Shown here: positions 28,288 to 36,956 of the stretch, in pieces
Numbering within the stretch: the first letter of the stretch is position 1
How the letters are laid out: each line of letters begins with the position of its first letter
Assembly (NCBI GenBank): GCA_016789745.1
Contig: JAEUQF010000230.1
Coordinates: 36,586 to 100,585, forward strand
DNA length: 64,000 bases
DNA from: Bryobacterales bacterium
GTDB taxonomy: Bacteria > Acidobacteriota > Terriglobia > Bryobacterales > Bryobacteraceae
Reading direction: 5' to 3'
Notes under the pieces: model-generated
What the model was told of the DNA's origin: nothing
Seen by the model: the letters and a program-made list of their open reading frames with translations, nothing else
Database searches by the model: none
Translations under genes and position numbers: made by a program

Positions 28288-29844
28288 ATGACTCGCCGCC
28301 AGTTTACGACCCTTGCCGCGGCAACGGCTGCATCGCATGCGCTGGCGCAAACGCCGGGCGCTCCTGTGGATATCGCGGACCGCCGCGAGTTGTTCGTCGA
28401 CCGCCAACTCATTGACCGGCTTGGCGGGTCGGCCCTGCTGCGCTTGCATCATCCCCAACCGCGCGAGATCGCCCTGGTTCACGACGCGCCTTGGGAGGGC
28501 ACCGGCAGCGGCTACCACAGCGTGTTCCAGGACGGCGGCCTGTACCGCATGTACTACAAGGCTTGGCACATCGATGTTTCGAACGGCAAGATGCGCAGCG
28601 ACTCGCATCCCGGCTTCTGTTGCTATGCCGAGAGCAGCGATGGCATTCGTTGGACCAAGCCGCAGTTACACCTGGTGGACTTCCGCGGTTCGAAGGCGAA
28701 CAACATCGTGATCGCCAGCGGGCCGGTGGGCAAGCTCAATCTGGATGCCGCGCATCCGGCGATTTTCAAGGATGAGAATCCCGCCGCACCTGCCACCGCC
28801 CGCTACAAAGCCTTCCTCCGCTCGGCCGCGAAGACAGCCCATGGGCTGATCCCCATGCAGTCCGCCGACGGTCTGCGATGGACGCCGATGGCCGAAGGTC
28901 CCGTGATCACCAACGGCGCTTTCGACTCGCAGAACCTTGCGTTTTGGGATCCGGTTCGCCGCCAGTATCGCGCCTATTGGCGCGGCTTCACCGAAGGCGT
29001 CACCACCGGGGAGACATGGAAACCCTCCGGCCTGCGTGCCATCCGCACCGGCACTTCTTCCGACTTCCTCCATTGGAGTGAGCCTGATGATCTGCGTTAC
29101 GTGGATTCACCGGCGGAGCAGCTGTACACCAACCAGGTGAAGCCCTATCATCGCGCGCCGCATCTGCTGATCGGCTTTCCGACGCGCTATCTGGAACGCC
29201 CGTGGTCGTCTTCGCTCCGCGCCCTGCCCGAACCCGAGCATCGTCAGCAGCGTTCCGCCGCCAGCCAACGATATGGCACCGCGATCACCGAGGCACTGCT
29301 CATGGCCAGCCGTGACGGCGTGCTGTTTCATCGTTGGAACGAGGCGTTCCTCCGGCCCGGGCCCGAACGCGAAGGCACCTGGAACTACGGCCATCAGTAC
29401 ATTGGCTGGCACCTGGTTGAGACGCGCTCCCCGTTCAGCGGTGCTCCCAACGAACTGTCCCTCTATGCCAGTGAAAGCTACTGGACGGGTAACAGCAGCG
29501 AGGTCCGTCGTTACAGCCTGCGCCTGGATGGCTTCGTCTCTGTGAACGCCGGTTGGAACGGCGGAGAACTTGTCACCCGCCCGCTACGCTTCACTGGTGG
29601 CCGCCTGCATTTGAACTTCGCGACGTCCGCCGCCGGTGTGGTGCGCGTGGAGATCCAGAACGCGGCAGGGCAGCCCATCGCGGGATTCACGAAGACCGAC
29701 TGCGATGAGATCTTCGGCGACGCCGTAGAGCGGCCTGTGTCCTGGAAGGACTCGGCAGACGTCAGTAAACTCGCCGGCACGCCCGTACGCTTGCGATTCG
29801 TGTTGAAGGACGCCGACCTCTATTCCTTCCGCTTCCACGCATAG
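28288..29844 (+). CDS. Tat-exported glycoside-hydrolase-like five-bladed propeller protein
   Basis: 518 aa. The N-terminus MTRRQFTTLAAATAASHALA has the Tat pattern (RRQF) and a signal cleavage region. Following are propeller-like repeats typical of GH32/GH43-type folds: GGLYRMYYKAWH, SSDGIRWTKPQLHLV, FWDPVRRQYRAYWRG, TSSDFLHWSEPDDL, LMASRDGVLFHRWNEAF. A C-terminal beta-sandwich (about 400-518) begins near YSLRLDGFVSVNAGW and ends YSFRFHA. Acidobacteria and Planctomycetes have many such proteins; the sugar is unknown. Start ATG 28288 follows the BtpA stop by one base. The convergent hypothetical gene ends two bases downstream. Confidence 0.78.
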   Translation: MTRRQFTTLAAATAASHALAQTPGAPVDIADRRELFVDRQLIDRLGGSALLRLHHPQPREIALVHDAPWEGTGSGYHSVFQDGGLYRMYYKAWHIDVSNGKMRSDSHPGFCCYAESSDGIRWTKPQLHLVDFRGSKANNIVIASGPVGKLNLDAAHPAIFKDENPAAPATARYKAFLRSAAKTAHGLIPMQSADGLRWTPMAEGPVITNGAFDSQNLAFWDPVRRQYRAYWRGFTEGVTTGETWKPSGLRAIRTGTSSDFLHWSEPDDLRYVDSPAEQLYTNQVKPYHRAPHLLIGFPTRYLERPWSSSLRALPEPEHRQQRSAASQRYGTAITEALLMASRDGVLFHRWNEAFLRPGPEREGTWNYGHQYIGWHLVETRSPFSGAPNELSLYASESYWTGNSSEVRRYSLRLDGFVSVNAGWNGGELVTRPLRFTGGRLHLNFATSAAGVVRVEIQNAAGQPIAGFTKTDCDEIFGDAVERPVSWKDSADVSKLAGTPVRLRFVLKDADLYSFRFHA

Positions 29845-29846
29845 CG

Positions 29847-30542
29847 TTACGGCGTCACCGGTTTGATCCAGGTGCGCCCCGGCATGACGGAGATATCCGC
29901 CGGCAGCGCGCTGATGCCCGCCGTTAGCGCGAAGCCCACGCCGATGATCTGCGGCGTCCAACCGGGCAGCGATACCGACGGCGGCCACATGGTTACGGGC
30001 GGCGCGTTCAGAATCATGATGCCGGAGACTGTGAAGATGCCGATTCCCATCTCGACCGCAACGCTGATACTGTCGCCGGCGAGCGTTGCCGACGGTGTGC
30101 CGAACAGCAGGCAGACCTGGTCGCCAATGGAAACGCCCACATTGGTGACATACCCCAGCGACACCGAACCGTAGAGTCCCACCTGCCCCATCGGTGGCTT
30201 GTTCCAGGCATAGATACCGGCGCCAACGCCAGCCGCCGCGCCTGCCCCAGCCTGCGCCGCCAAACCGAACGTTACCGTAAAGTCCGGTGCGGGGGCTTTG
30301 ATGATGGCGCCCGCAACGGAGCCCATCACCGACAGTGTGGCCACCGGCGACGTGGCCACTCCCAGCATACTGGTCATGATGCCGCCCTTGCTGGAGAGTC
30401 CACCAATGGCGCTCATCCCCGCGCGCACCAACGTCTCCTCGCCCGGCAGATTGCCTTTGGGCTTGGGCACGTTGATCTTCTTCGCGGTCGAAAAATCCAG
30501 GTATGTGAAGTTTTTGAATGTTACTTTGTATTGGCCTGGCAT
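29847..30542 (-). CDS. Gly/Ala-rich hypothetical protein
   Basis: 231 aa, with a strong GGAGG site six bases before ATG 30542. There is no signal peptide. The N-terminal 35 residues (MPGQYKVTFKNFTYLDFS...) are hydrophilic, and residues about 40-200 form long, weakly hydrophobic beta-prone runs rich in Gly, Ala, Val and Ser (for example FGLAAQAGAGAAAGVGAG, GDSISVAVEMGIGIF). I do not recognise the family. A barrel-like, membrane-inserting or phage-tail-like protein is conceivable but unproven. It sits between the propeller gene and the BACON protein gene. Confidence 0.6.
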   Translation of the reverse strand: MPGQYKVTFKNFTYLDFSTAKKINVPKPKGNLPGEETLVRAGMSAIGGLSSKGGIMTSMLGVATSPVATLSVMGSVAGAIIKAPAPDFTVTFGLAAQAGAGAAAGVGAGIYAWNKPPMGQVGLYGSVSLGYVTNVGVSIGDQVCLLFGTPSATLAGDSISVAVEMGIGIFTVSGIMILNAPPVTMWPPSVSLPGWTPQIIGVGFALTAGISALPADISVMPGRTWIKPVTP

Positions 30543-30616
30543 AGCTTGCCTCCGTCCTCAATGGAACAGGCGCAAGTGCCCGACTCAATTTCGCACGGTT
30601 GTGACCGATTTCACGT

Positions 30617-32179
30617 TTATTGGGAGATTGCTACGGTGACGCCCGTCTGTGCGCTCACCCCGCCGATGACTACGTTCAGCGGTACCGCTGCTCCTGTCGG
30701 AGCGGCCGGCGGTACCACCGCGTTGATCTGCAATACGCCTGCGGTTACGCCGAAGATAGCCCCTTTGTACACCACAGGAGCACTGGCCCCGCCAATACTC
30801 ACGGTTACGGAAGCCGAGGCCTGCGGCTGATCCAGGCCGACGATCTGTCCATCCTCCTGCGGAGGTGTTAGCAGGCCTTCACCGGTCACGAATAGCACCA
30901 CCTGGCCTCCGCGCCGCGCCGGATTTGACGCCCCATTTCGTGTCAGATCCTCGTTGAAGATCGCTCCCTGGCCCTTGCCCGATTGATCGGCCGTGAAGAT
31001 GCCCGGTGCCGTATCGGAGATCCGCAGTGCCATCGCCGCCGAGCGCCTGCCCTGGTACTCCACAACCACCGGGACGCTCATCTTGCCCGATGCTCCATAG
31101 GGCACGATCGCGCTCAGTACATCGGCGCGTACGAATACCAGTGGTGCCGCCACGCCATCGAACAGCACTCGCGTTCCGGCAACCTCCGTTTTCAAATAGC
31201 GGCCATCGGCGGTGAGTTCCGCACCGGCAATCTCGAATGGCCCGAGTTGTGAGCCGAAAATCGCCACCACCTCCCCCGGCGCGGCGCTGCCGGTGGCATA
31301 GCTGGCGGCGTTCGTGATGCCGCTGATGACCGGCATCAGCGTCGCGGCCTGGCGGATGGTGAATACCTGGTCATTTACCGTGATGCTGCCCAGCCGCGAT
31401 GTTGACGCCGTGTTTGCCGCAACGCGGTAGTTCACCGTGGCATTGCCCGTGCCACTGTCGGCGCTGGTCAGCGTGATCCAGGTGGCGGACGGCGTCGCGC
31501 GCCATGTGCATCCTTGCGTGGTGATGTTGAAGGAGCCGATGCCGCCGTCTCCCGGGGCATCTACCGAGGTGGGCAGCAGGCTCAGATTGCAGGCGATACC
31601 CGTCTGGGTCAACGTGAAGACGGCGGTTCCTACCGTGATGGTGGCCGCGCGCTCCTGGGTCGTCAGGTTGGCGTCGTAGTTGTACTGCAGCATCACCCCG
31701 TTGCCCGAACCGGCAGTGGGCGTTACCCGGAGCCAACCGGCGTTGGACAATGCGTTCCACTGGCAACTGCTGTTCACTGTGATAGACCCACTGCCGGCAG
31801 TGTTGGCGACCCGCGCCGATAGCGGCGACATGGAAAACGTACAAGTGCCCCCAGCCTGATTGACCGTGAACTGAGCCGAACCGATGGTGATGCGTCCAGT
31901 TCGTGCCGATGCTGTTCGATTGGCGTCCACGCGGTAGCCGACGGTTCCGTTGCCGGTTCCCGTTGTTCCAAAGGAGATAGTCAGCCACGGACTGTCACTC
32001 GCGGCGTTTCGTACGCAGGTCCCGGAGGATGCCGTGACCGTGAAACTCCCCACCGTGTCCGTCGCCGCTGGTGCGTTAACGAACGATGGGGACAGGGTGA
32101 ACGTGCAGGTCTGCTGCGCGGCTGCGGGAACGATGGAAGAGAGCAGAAGGAGGAGGGCCCCAAGTAGGCGTGGTATCAT
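30617..32179 (-). CDS. secreted BACON-repeat protein with Solibacter C-terminal domain
   Basis: 520 aa from ATG 32179, beginning with a signal peptide (MIPRLLGALLLLLSS). Three BACON-like repeats of about 85 residues follow (CTFTLSPSFVNAPA; CTFSMSPLSARVANT; CNLSLLPTSVDAPG), each ending FTVNQ/FTLTQ/FTIRQ. The last 240 residues (ISGITNAASYATG... VAISQ) match what I know as the Solibacter uncharacterised C-terminal domain (TIGR03437), with PGEVVAIFGSQLGP and VVLFVTGEGLLTPP. BACON domains are thought to bind carbohydrate or mucin. This family is largely restricted to Acidobacteria, which is the best phylum marker in the window. Confidence 0.85.
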   Translation of the reverse strand: MIPRLLGALLLLLSSIVPAAAQQTCTFTLSPSFVNAPAATDTVGSFTVTASSGTCVRNAASDSPWLTISFGTTGTGNGTVGYRVDANRTASARTGRITIGSAQFTVNQAGGTCTFSMSPLSARVANTAGSGSITVNSSCQWNALSNAGWLRVTPTAGSGNGVMLQYNYDANLTTQERAATITVGTAVFTLTQTGIACNLSLLPTSVDAPGDGGIGSFNITTQGCTWRATPSATWITLTSADSGTGNATVNYRVAANTASTSRLGSITVNDQVFTIRQAATLMPVISGITNAASYATGSAAPGEVVAIFGSQLGPFEIAGAELTADGRYLKTEVAGTRVLFDGVAAPLVFVRADVLSAIVPYGASGKMSVPVVVEYQGRRSAAMALRISDTAPGIFTADQSGKGQGAIFNEDLTRNGASNPARRGGQVVLFVTGEGLLTPPQEDGQIVGLDQPQASASVTVSIGGASAPVVYKGAIFGVTAGVLQINAVVPPAAPTGAAVPLNVVIGGVSAQTGVTVAISQ

Positions 32180-32199
32180 CAAAAACTACCTGTAGTCAC

Positions 32200-32712
32200 A
32201 TGATACGCTCCTTTCGGGGCGCTGTTCCCAAGATAGCCCCTTCCTGTTATATAGACCCCAGCGCGCAGGTCATCGGCGATGTCACCATCGGCGAACGCTC
32301 CAGCGTCTGGCCCAACGCTACGCTCCGTGGCGACGTCGCACCCATCCGCATTGGCGAAGGCAGCAACGTCCAGGACAACAGCGTCTTCCACGCCGACGAC
32401 GGTTTTCCGCTCACGTTGGGAGACCGCGTCACTATCGGCCATTCCGTCGTGCTGCACGGCTGCACCCTGCATAACGACGTGCTGATCGGCATCGGCGCCA
32501 TCGTGTTGAATGGGGCCGTGATTGGCCAAGGGTCTGTGATTGCCGCCGGGGCGCTGGTGCCCGAAGGCATGCAGATTCCGCCGTTCAGCCTGGCGATGGG
32601 CGTACCGGCCAAGGTGCGCCGCGAAGTGACGCCCGAAGAGCGCGAACGCTTCCGCCTGAACGCCGAACACTACGACGAACTGCGCCAGCAGTATAGGGAA
32701 GAACCGTCTTGA
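32200..32712 (+). CDS. gamma-carbonic-anhydrase-like hexapeptide protein
   Basis: 170 aa from ATG 32200. Left-handed beta-helix hexapeptide repeats (IGERSSVWPNATLRGD, IGEGSNVQDNSVFHADD, IGHSVVLHGCTL) are followed by a helical tail (TPEERERFRLNAEHYDEL). The three zinc His are kept: H64, H81 and H86. Family members are carbonic anhydrases (CamH/Cam-like) or YrdA-type proteins of uncertain function; the acidic loop with the Cam catalytic Glu residues is absent here, as in CamH. The stop overlaps the hisS start by four bases. Confidence 0.85.
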   Translation: MIRSFRGAVPKIAPSCYIDPSAQVIGDVTIGERSSVWPNATLRGDVAPIRIGEGSNVQDNSVFHADDGFPLTLGDRVTIGHSVVLHGCTLHNDVLIGIGAIVLNGAVIGQGSVIAAGALVPEGMQIPPFSLAMGVPAKVRREVTPEERERFRLNAEHYDELRQQYREEPS

Positions 32713-33962
32713 TCAAAGCCGTTAAGGGTACCCGCGATATCCTTCCGCCCGACAGCCGTGTCTGGAATCGCGTCGAAGAGACCGCGCGCCGCGTGTTCGC
32801 CGCGTATCACTATGGCGAGATCCGCACACCTATCTTCGAAGAGACCGCGCTGTTTGCCCGCGGCGTCGGCGAAGAGACCGATATCGTCAGCAAGGAAATG
32901 TACACGTGGGAAGACCGCGATGGCTCTTCGCTCACGCTGCGTCCGGAGAATACCGCCAGCGTCATCCGGGCTTACATCGAACATCGTCTGGACCAGCGCC
33001 CGGGCTTGCAGAAGCTTTATTACATCGGCCCGATGTTTCGCCGCGAGCGCCCCCAGAAGGGGCGCTACCGCCAGTTCTCGCAGATCGGCGCGGAGGTTAT
33101 CGGATCGGAATCGCCGGCCGTGGATGCCGAAGTGATCGAGATGGTGCTGGAGATCCTGAGCCAGTGCGGGCTCAGCGGCTTCCATCTGGTGATCAACTCC
33201 GTGGGCTGCAAGAACTGCCGCCCGGCTTTCCTGGCCCTGTTGCGCGAACGCCTGCAGGATGTGAAGGGGCAACTGTGCGGCGATTGCCAGCGCCGTGCCG
33301 ATACCAATCCCCTGCGCGTTCTCGATTGCAAGGTGCCGCAGGATCAGCCGGTGATTGAGACGCTGCCTTCGATCCTGGATCACCTCTGCGAAGTCTGCAA
33401 GCCGCACTTCGCCACGGTGCGCCAGTTTCTGGACGATCGCGGCATCCAATATGAAGTGCGCCCGCGCCTGGTGCGCGGCCTGGACTATTACATGCGCACG
33501 ACCTTCGAAGTGGTGCACGGCTCGCTCGGTGCGCAGAACTCGGTGCTGGGCGGCGGCCGCTACGATGGCTTGGCCGAATCGCTGGGCTCGCGCGTGCATT
33601 CGCCGGGCATCGGCTTTTCCATCGGTGAGGACCGCTTGGTGATGAGCGTCGAAGAGGCCAGCCAGAATGCCTCCGGCGGCGCGCTGGACGTGTTCATCGC
33701 GCCCCTGGGCGCCGAGCCGTTGCGCCATGCCGCCGGTTTGGCGCATGAACTGCGACGCCACAACGTGCGCGTCGAAATTGCGTTTGAGGGCAAGCTGAAG
33801 CGCGCCCTGGAACTGGCCAACAAGCTGAATGCGCGCTACACGTTGATTGTCGGTGAGACCGAGATGGCCGCCGGCGTGTACGCGTTGAAGAATATGACTA
33901 GCGGCGAACAGGAGACGATCAGCCGCGAACAACTCGCGGAGCGACTGTATGCAGGAAAGTAA
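32709..33962 (+). CDS. hisS: histidyl-tRNA synthetase
   Basis: Charges tRNA-His. 417 aa, normal length. It starts with TTG at 32709 inside the stop of the preceding gene (TTGA overlap); the N-terminus [14 protein letters not shown] matches the family, which supports this start. Class II motif 2 is [20 protein letters not shown], and the HisRS motifs [14 protein letters not shown] and [14 protein letters not shown] are intact. The C-terminal anticodon-binding domain starts near residue 320. It overlaps aspS by 14 bases, so the three genes 32200-35754 form an operon. Confidence 0.95.
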   Translation: MIKAVKGTRDILPPDSRVWNRVEETARRVFAAYHYGEIRTPIFEETALFARGVGEETDIVSKEMYTWEDRDGSSLTLRPENTASVIRAYIEHRLDQRPGLQKLYYIGPMFRRERPQKGRYRQFSQIGAEVIGSESPAVDAEVIEMVLEILSQCGLSGFHLVINSVGCKNCRPAFLALLRERLQDVKGQLCGDCQRRADTNPLRVLDCKVPQDQPVIETLPSILDHLCEVCKPHFATVRQFLDDRGIQYEVRPRLVRGLDYYMRTTFEVVHGSLGAQNSVLGGGRYDGLAESLGSRVHSPGIGFSIGEDRLVMSVEEASQNASGGALDVFIAPLGAEPLRHAAGLAHELRRHNVRVEIAFEGKLKRALELANKLNARYTLIVGETEMAAGVYALKNMTSGEQETISREQLAERLYAGK

Positions 33963-35754
33963 CGAACAACGTCAGATTCCCCTCGACTTCCTTGGTGACC
34001 TGAAGCGCACCCACAACTGCGGGCAGTTGCGCGCGGCTGACGCGGGCAATCGCGCCCTGGTGATGGGATGGGTGCATCGCCGCCGTGACCTCGGCGGGGT
34101 GATCTTCATCCATCTTCGCGACCGAGAAGGCGTCACCCAGGTGGTGTTCCACGAAGACGTCGATGCCAGCGTGCACGCCAAAGCCGAAGTGCTGCGCTCC
34201 GAGTTCGTGGTTGCCGTGGAAGGCAAGGTGGAGCCCCGCACGCCGGAGACGGTGAACCCCAACATTCCTACGGGTGAGGTGGAGATCGTCGCGGAGAAGG
34301 TATGGATCCTCAACGAGAGCAAGGTCCCGCCGTTTCCCATGGACGAGTACGGCGAAATCGCCGAAGACGTGCGCCTGGAGTATCGCTACCTGGACCTGCG
34401 CCGGCCGCAGATGCAGCGCAACATCATCATGCGCAGCCAGGTTTCCTTCGCTACGCGCCAGTACCTCTACTCGCAGGGCTTCCTCGAAATCGAGACGCCG
34501 TTCCTGACCAAGTCCACGCCGGAAGGCGCGCGTGACTTCCTGGTGCCCAGCCGCCTCAATCCCGGTACGTTCTATGCGCTGCCGCAGTCGCCGCAAATCT
34601 TCAAGCAGTTGCTGATGATCAGCGGCTACGAAAAGTACTTCCAGATTGTCCGCTGCTTCCGCGACGAGGACCTGCGCGCCGACCGTCAGTTGGAATTCAC
34701 CCAGATCGACCTGGAGATGTCCTTCCCGCAGCAAGAGACGGTGTACGGCGTGATTGAAGGCATGCTGGCGGCGATCTTTGACGCCGCCGGGTCGCCCATC
34801 ACGCTGCCCATCCCGCGCCTGACGTACGACGAGGCGATGCGCCAGTACGGTAGCGATAAGCCCGATATGCGCCTGCCCGCCTTCCGCGAAGTGCAGGACC
34901 TGTTCGAGGGTTCCGGTTTGACGAATGGCGATCTGCCGATGGTGGCGATCGTGATCCCGAACGCCGCTGGTGCCAGCCGCAAAGAGCGCGACGAATTCAA
35001 GGCTGTTGGCCAGGAGCGCGGTCTGCGCGTGTTTGACGACTCCAAACGGTTGGAGCGCGACTTCCCCGAAGTGATGGCGAAGGTTCGCGAACGCACCGGC
35101 GCTGGCGACGGCGACCTGCTGGTGATTGCCACCTGGGCCGGTGAGAAGCAGGGCCATCGGCCGGAGTACACCGTGCTGTTGGCGTGCGGGCACCTACGCC
35201 TGGCGTTGGCAGCCAAGTATGCCGATAAGCACAAGGCCTTCGAAGGCAAGGTGTTCAAGCCGCTGTGGGTGGTCGACTTCCCGATGTTTGAATGGGATGA
35301 AGAGGACGGCCGCTGGATGGCTGCGCACCACCCGTTCACGTCCGTGCATGACGAGGATCTGGACAAGCTGACCACTGATCCCGCGCACTGCCGTGCCAAG
35401 TCGTATGACGTGGTGTTGAACGGCATCGAACTCGGTTCGGGCTCCATTCGTATCCACCGCCAGGACATCCAATCGCAGGTGTTCTCCGCGCTGGGTCTGT
35501 CGAAGGAAGAAGCGCAGGCGAAGTTCGGCTTCCTGCTGAGCGCGCTGGAGTACGGCGCTCCGCCTCACGGCGGCATCGCGTTGGGCCTGGATCGACTGGT
35601 CATGCTGCTGGCCGGCGAGAAAACCATTCGCGACGTGATCCCGTTCCCGAAGACGGCCAAGGGTACCGACCTGATGGCCGATTGCCCGACGCCTGCCGCG
35701 GATAAGGCGCTACGGGATTTGGGGATTCAGTTGCGGAAGCCGCAGCCGAAGTAA
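33949..35754 (+). CDS. aspS: aspartyl-tRNA synthetase, bacterial type
   Basis: Charges tRNA-Asp. 601 aa with an N-terminal OB anticodon-binding domain (about 15-125), the class II catalytic core, and the bacterial GAD insertion domain (about 300-440). Motif 2 ([18 protein letters not shown]) and motif 3 ([16 protein letters not shown]) are intact. The residue next to RRRD in [11 protein letters not shown] is Leu48; non-discriminating enzymes such as that of Pseudomonas have His there, so a tRNA-Asp-specific enzyme is more likely, which is a residue-based inference. The start lies inside the hisS gene (14-base overlap). A hairpin follows the stop. Confidence 0.96.
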   Translation: MQESNEQRQIPLDFLGDLKRTHNCGQLRAADAGNRALVMGWVHRRRDLGGVIFIHLRDREGVTQVVFHEDVDASVHAKAEVLRSEFVVAVEGKVEPRTPETVNPNIPTGEVEIVAEKVWILNESKVPPFPMDEYGEIAEDVRLEYRYLDLRRPQMQRNIIMRSQVSFATRQYLYSQGFLEIETPFLTKSTPEGARDFLVPSRLNPGTFYALPQSPQIFKQLLMISGYEKYFQIVRCFRDEDLRADRQLEFTQIDLEMSFPQQETVYGVIEGMLAAIFDAAGSPITLPIPRLTYDEAMRQYGSDKPDMRLPAFREVQDLFEGSGLTNGDLPMVAIVIPNAAGASRKERDEFKAVGQERGLRVFDDSKRLERDFPEVMAKVRERTGAGDGDLLVIATWAGEKQGHRPEYTVLLACGHLRLALAAKYADKHKAFEGKVFKPLWVVDFPMFEWDEEDGRWMAAHHPFTSVHDEDLDKLTTDPAHCRAKSYDVVLNGIELGSGSIRIHRQDIQSQVFSALGLSKEEAQAKFGFLLSALEYGAPPHGGIALGLDRLVMLLAGEKTIRDVIPFPKTAKGTDLMADCPTPAADKALRDLGIQLRKPQPK

Positions 35755-35761
35755 CCTCACA

Positions 35762-35809
35762 CGCACGCAGAAAGCCTTCGTGCGGGGCTCCAGATGCAGT
35801 CGGAGCCCC
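35762..35809 (+). terminator. hairpins downstream of aspS
   Basis: A 6-bp stem (CGCACG at 35762-35767 with CGTGCG at 35779-35784) abuts a perfect 8-bp stem GGGGCTCC/GGAGCCCC at 35784-35791 and 35802-35809 with a 10-base loop. It lies seven bases past the aspS stop. No T-run follows, so it may stabilise the transcript end or act with Rho rather than terminate on its own. Confidence 0.5.
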
Positions 35810-35833
35810 CCGCCGAGGGCATCGGGATCACCA

Positions 35834-36345
35834 GTGGAAATCCGCATCGACTTTCGCTACGGCGTCCTTGCGAGCCCTCATGGCATCGTCTGGAAAGTAC
35901 TTCGTCTGACCGATGCAGAGTACTTCCACAGCGAGTACATGCAGGGACCTCAATTTGACGTCGAGGATCTGCCGCTGAATGACGACCCACGCCGTTACTG
36001 CCCTGCCGAAGAGCGATCCCGCGTGCGTTACGTTGCGATTCGAATGGCAGACAACCTGGATCATCACAGGCTCCTGCAGTTCACGTATTGGGGTGTCGAC
36101 AGCCATATGGTGGAGGTCGTCAATGCCGGATCGGACTCGTGCTTCCAGAGCCTCATTGTGTCCTCCAAAATCGCTGAGGAACCGCGAGTTACCACATCCT
36201 GCGATTTGAGCGGGCGACCAATCGGCAGCCGTGGATTCCAGTGCTTGACGACGTTATGGACGAGTGGGCAGACGGCCGGGAGACCTGCCGACAATTCGCG
36301 ATTGAACTATTGACGGAGCCGGAAAGCGCAGATGAAGCCCAATAG
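35834..36345 (+). pseudogene. frameshifted small gene, unknown function
   Basis: A frame from GTG 35834 (VEIRIDFRYGVLASPHG..., preceded by a GGGA) looks coding to about 36177. A -1 shift near 36178-36190 then gives a better-looking C-terminus (SYHILRFERATNRQPW... AIELLTEPESADEAQ) to TAG at 36343-36345, which has the codon quality of a real gene. The joined protein would be about 170 aa with no TM segment. I do not recognise the family. The remaining bases between aspS and this gene hold the hairpins. This fills the 600-base gap between aspS and the gluconate-dehydrogenase-like gene. Confidence 0.45.
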
Positions 36346-36357
36346 GGTCATTCTTGA

Positions 36358-36954
36358 TTAATGCTCATGAATACAGGTCGGGAACTCGGATAAGACCGTG
36401 TTCCCCTTGTATCCCAGCGCGTCCACCAGTCCCGCCTTTGACGTGAAATACCCGTCCGCGGTCATGCTCTTGAACGCTTTCATGAAGCGGACTTCCAGCG
36501 CCGGCGTGCTTTTGCTGCCCGTCTTCCAGCGGTCCGCCGACTTCACAAGAGGCGTGAGAATGCCGATCTGCGTTTCTTCATCCAGCATGTGGAATCGCTT
36601 GCCGTTGGAGATGCCCGCGGCCTCCTCCAGCCACGCCAACCCCTCGCGGAAGAGCTTCTTCCACGATTCATTGCTGTTCACCACATAGTCGATGTAGAAC
36701 GGCACGCCGGCCTGAACGGCGCCAGGCGTGTCGGTGGGAGGAATGATCAGGTCCGCCAACGCCTTCACCGTATCGAACTCCTTGTCGGTAAAGAACACGG
36801 GCTTGGCGGGCATCGCCGCAGCCTGGGCCGGTGTCTCCGAGGCATGATCATGCGCGGGCGCCTGCTGTCCGTACAACTCGTCCGCGCTGAATGGGAATGC
36901 GCACGTGGTCCCAATCGCGCCAATAATCTTCAACGTATCGCGCCGGTCCGACAT
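36358..36954 (-). CDS. gluconate 2-dehydrogenase subunit 3-like protein
   Basis: 198 aa. The N-terminus MSDRRDTLKIIGAIGTTCAF is Tat-like, and the domain from about residue 52 (FFTDKEFDTVKALADLIIPPTDTPGA) matches the small subunit 3 of periplasmic gluconate dehydrogenases. This subunit helps export or assemble its partner, the GMC-family FAD subunit, which lacks its own signal. The GMC oxidoreductase gene is two bases upstream on the same strand, exactly as expected for such pairs. A cytochrome c subunit is not in the adjacent genes. Confidence 0.85.
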   Translation of the reverse strand: MSDRRDTLKIIGAIGTTCAFPFSADELYGQQAPAHDHASETPAQAAAMPAKPVFFTDKEFDTVKALADLIIPPTDTPGAVQAGVPFYIDYVVNSNESWKKLFREGLAWLEEAAGISNGKRFHMLDEETQIGILTPLVKSADRWKTGSKSTPALEVRFMKAFKSMTADGYFTSKAGLVDALGYKGNTVLSEFPTCIHEH

Positions 36955-36956
36955 CG

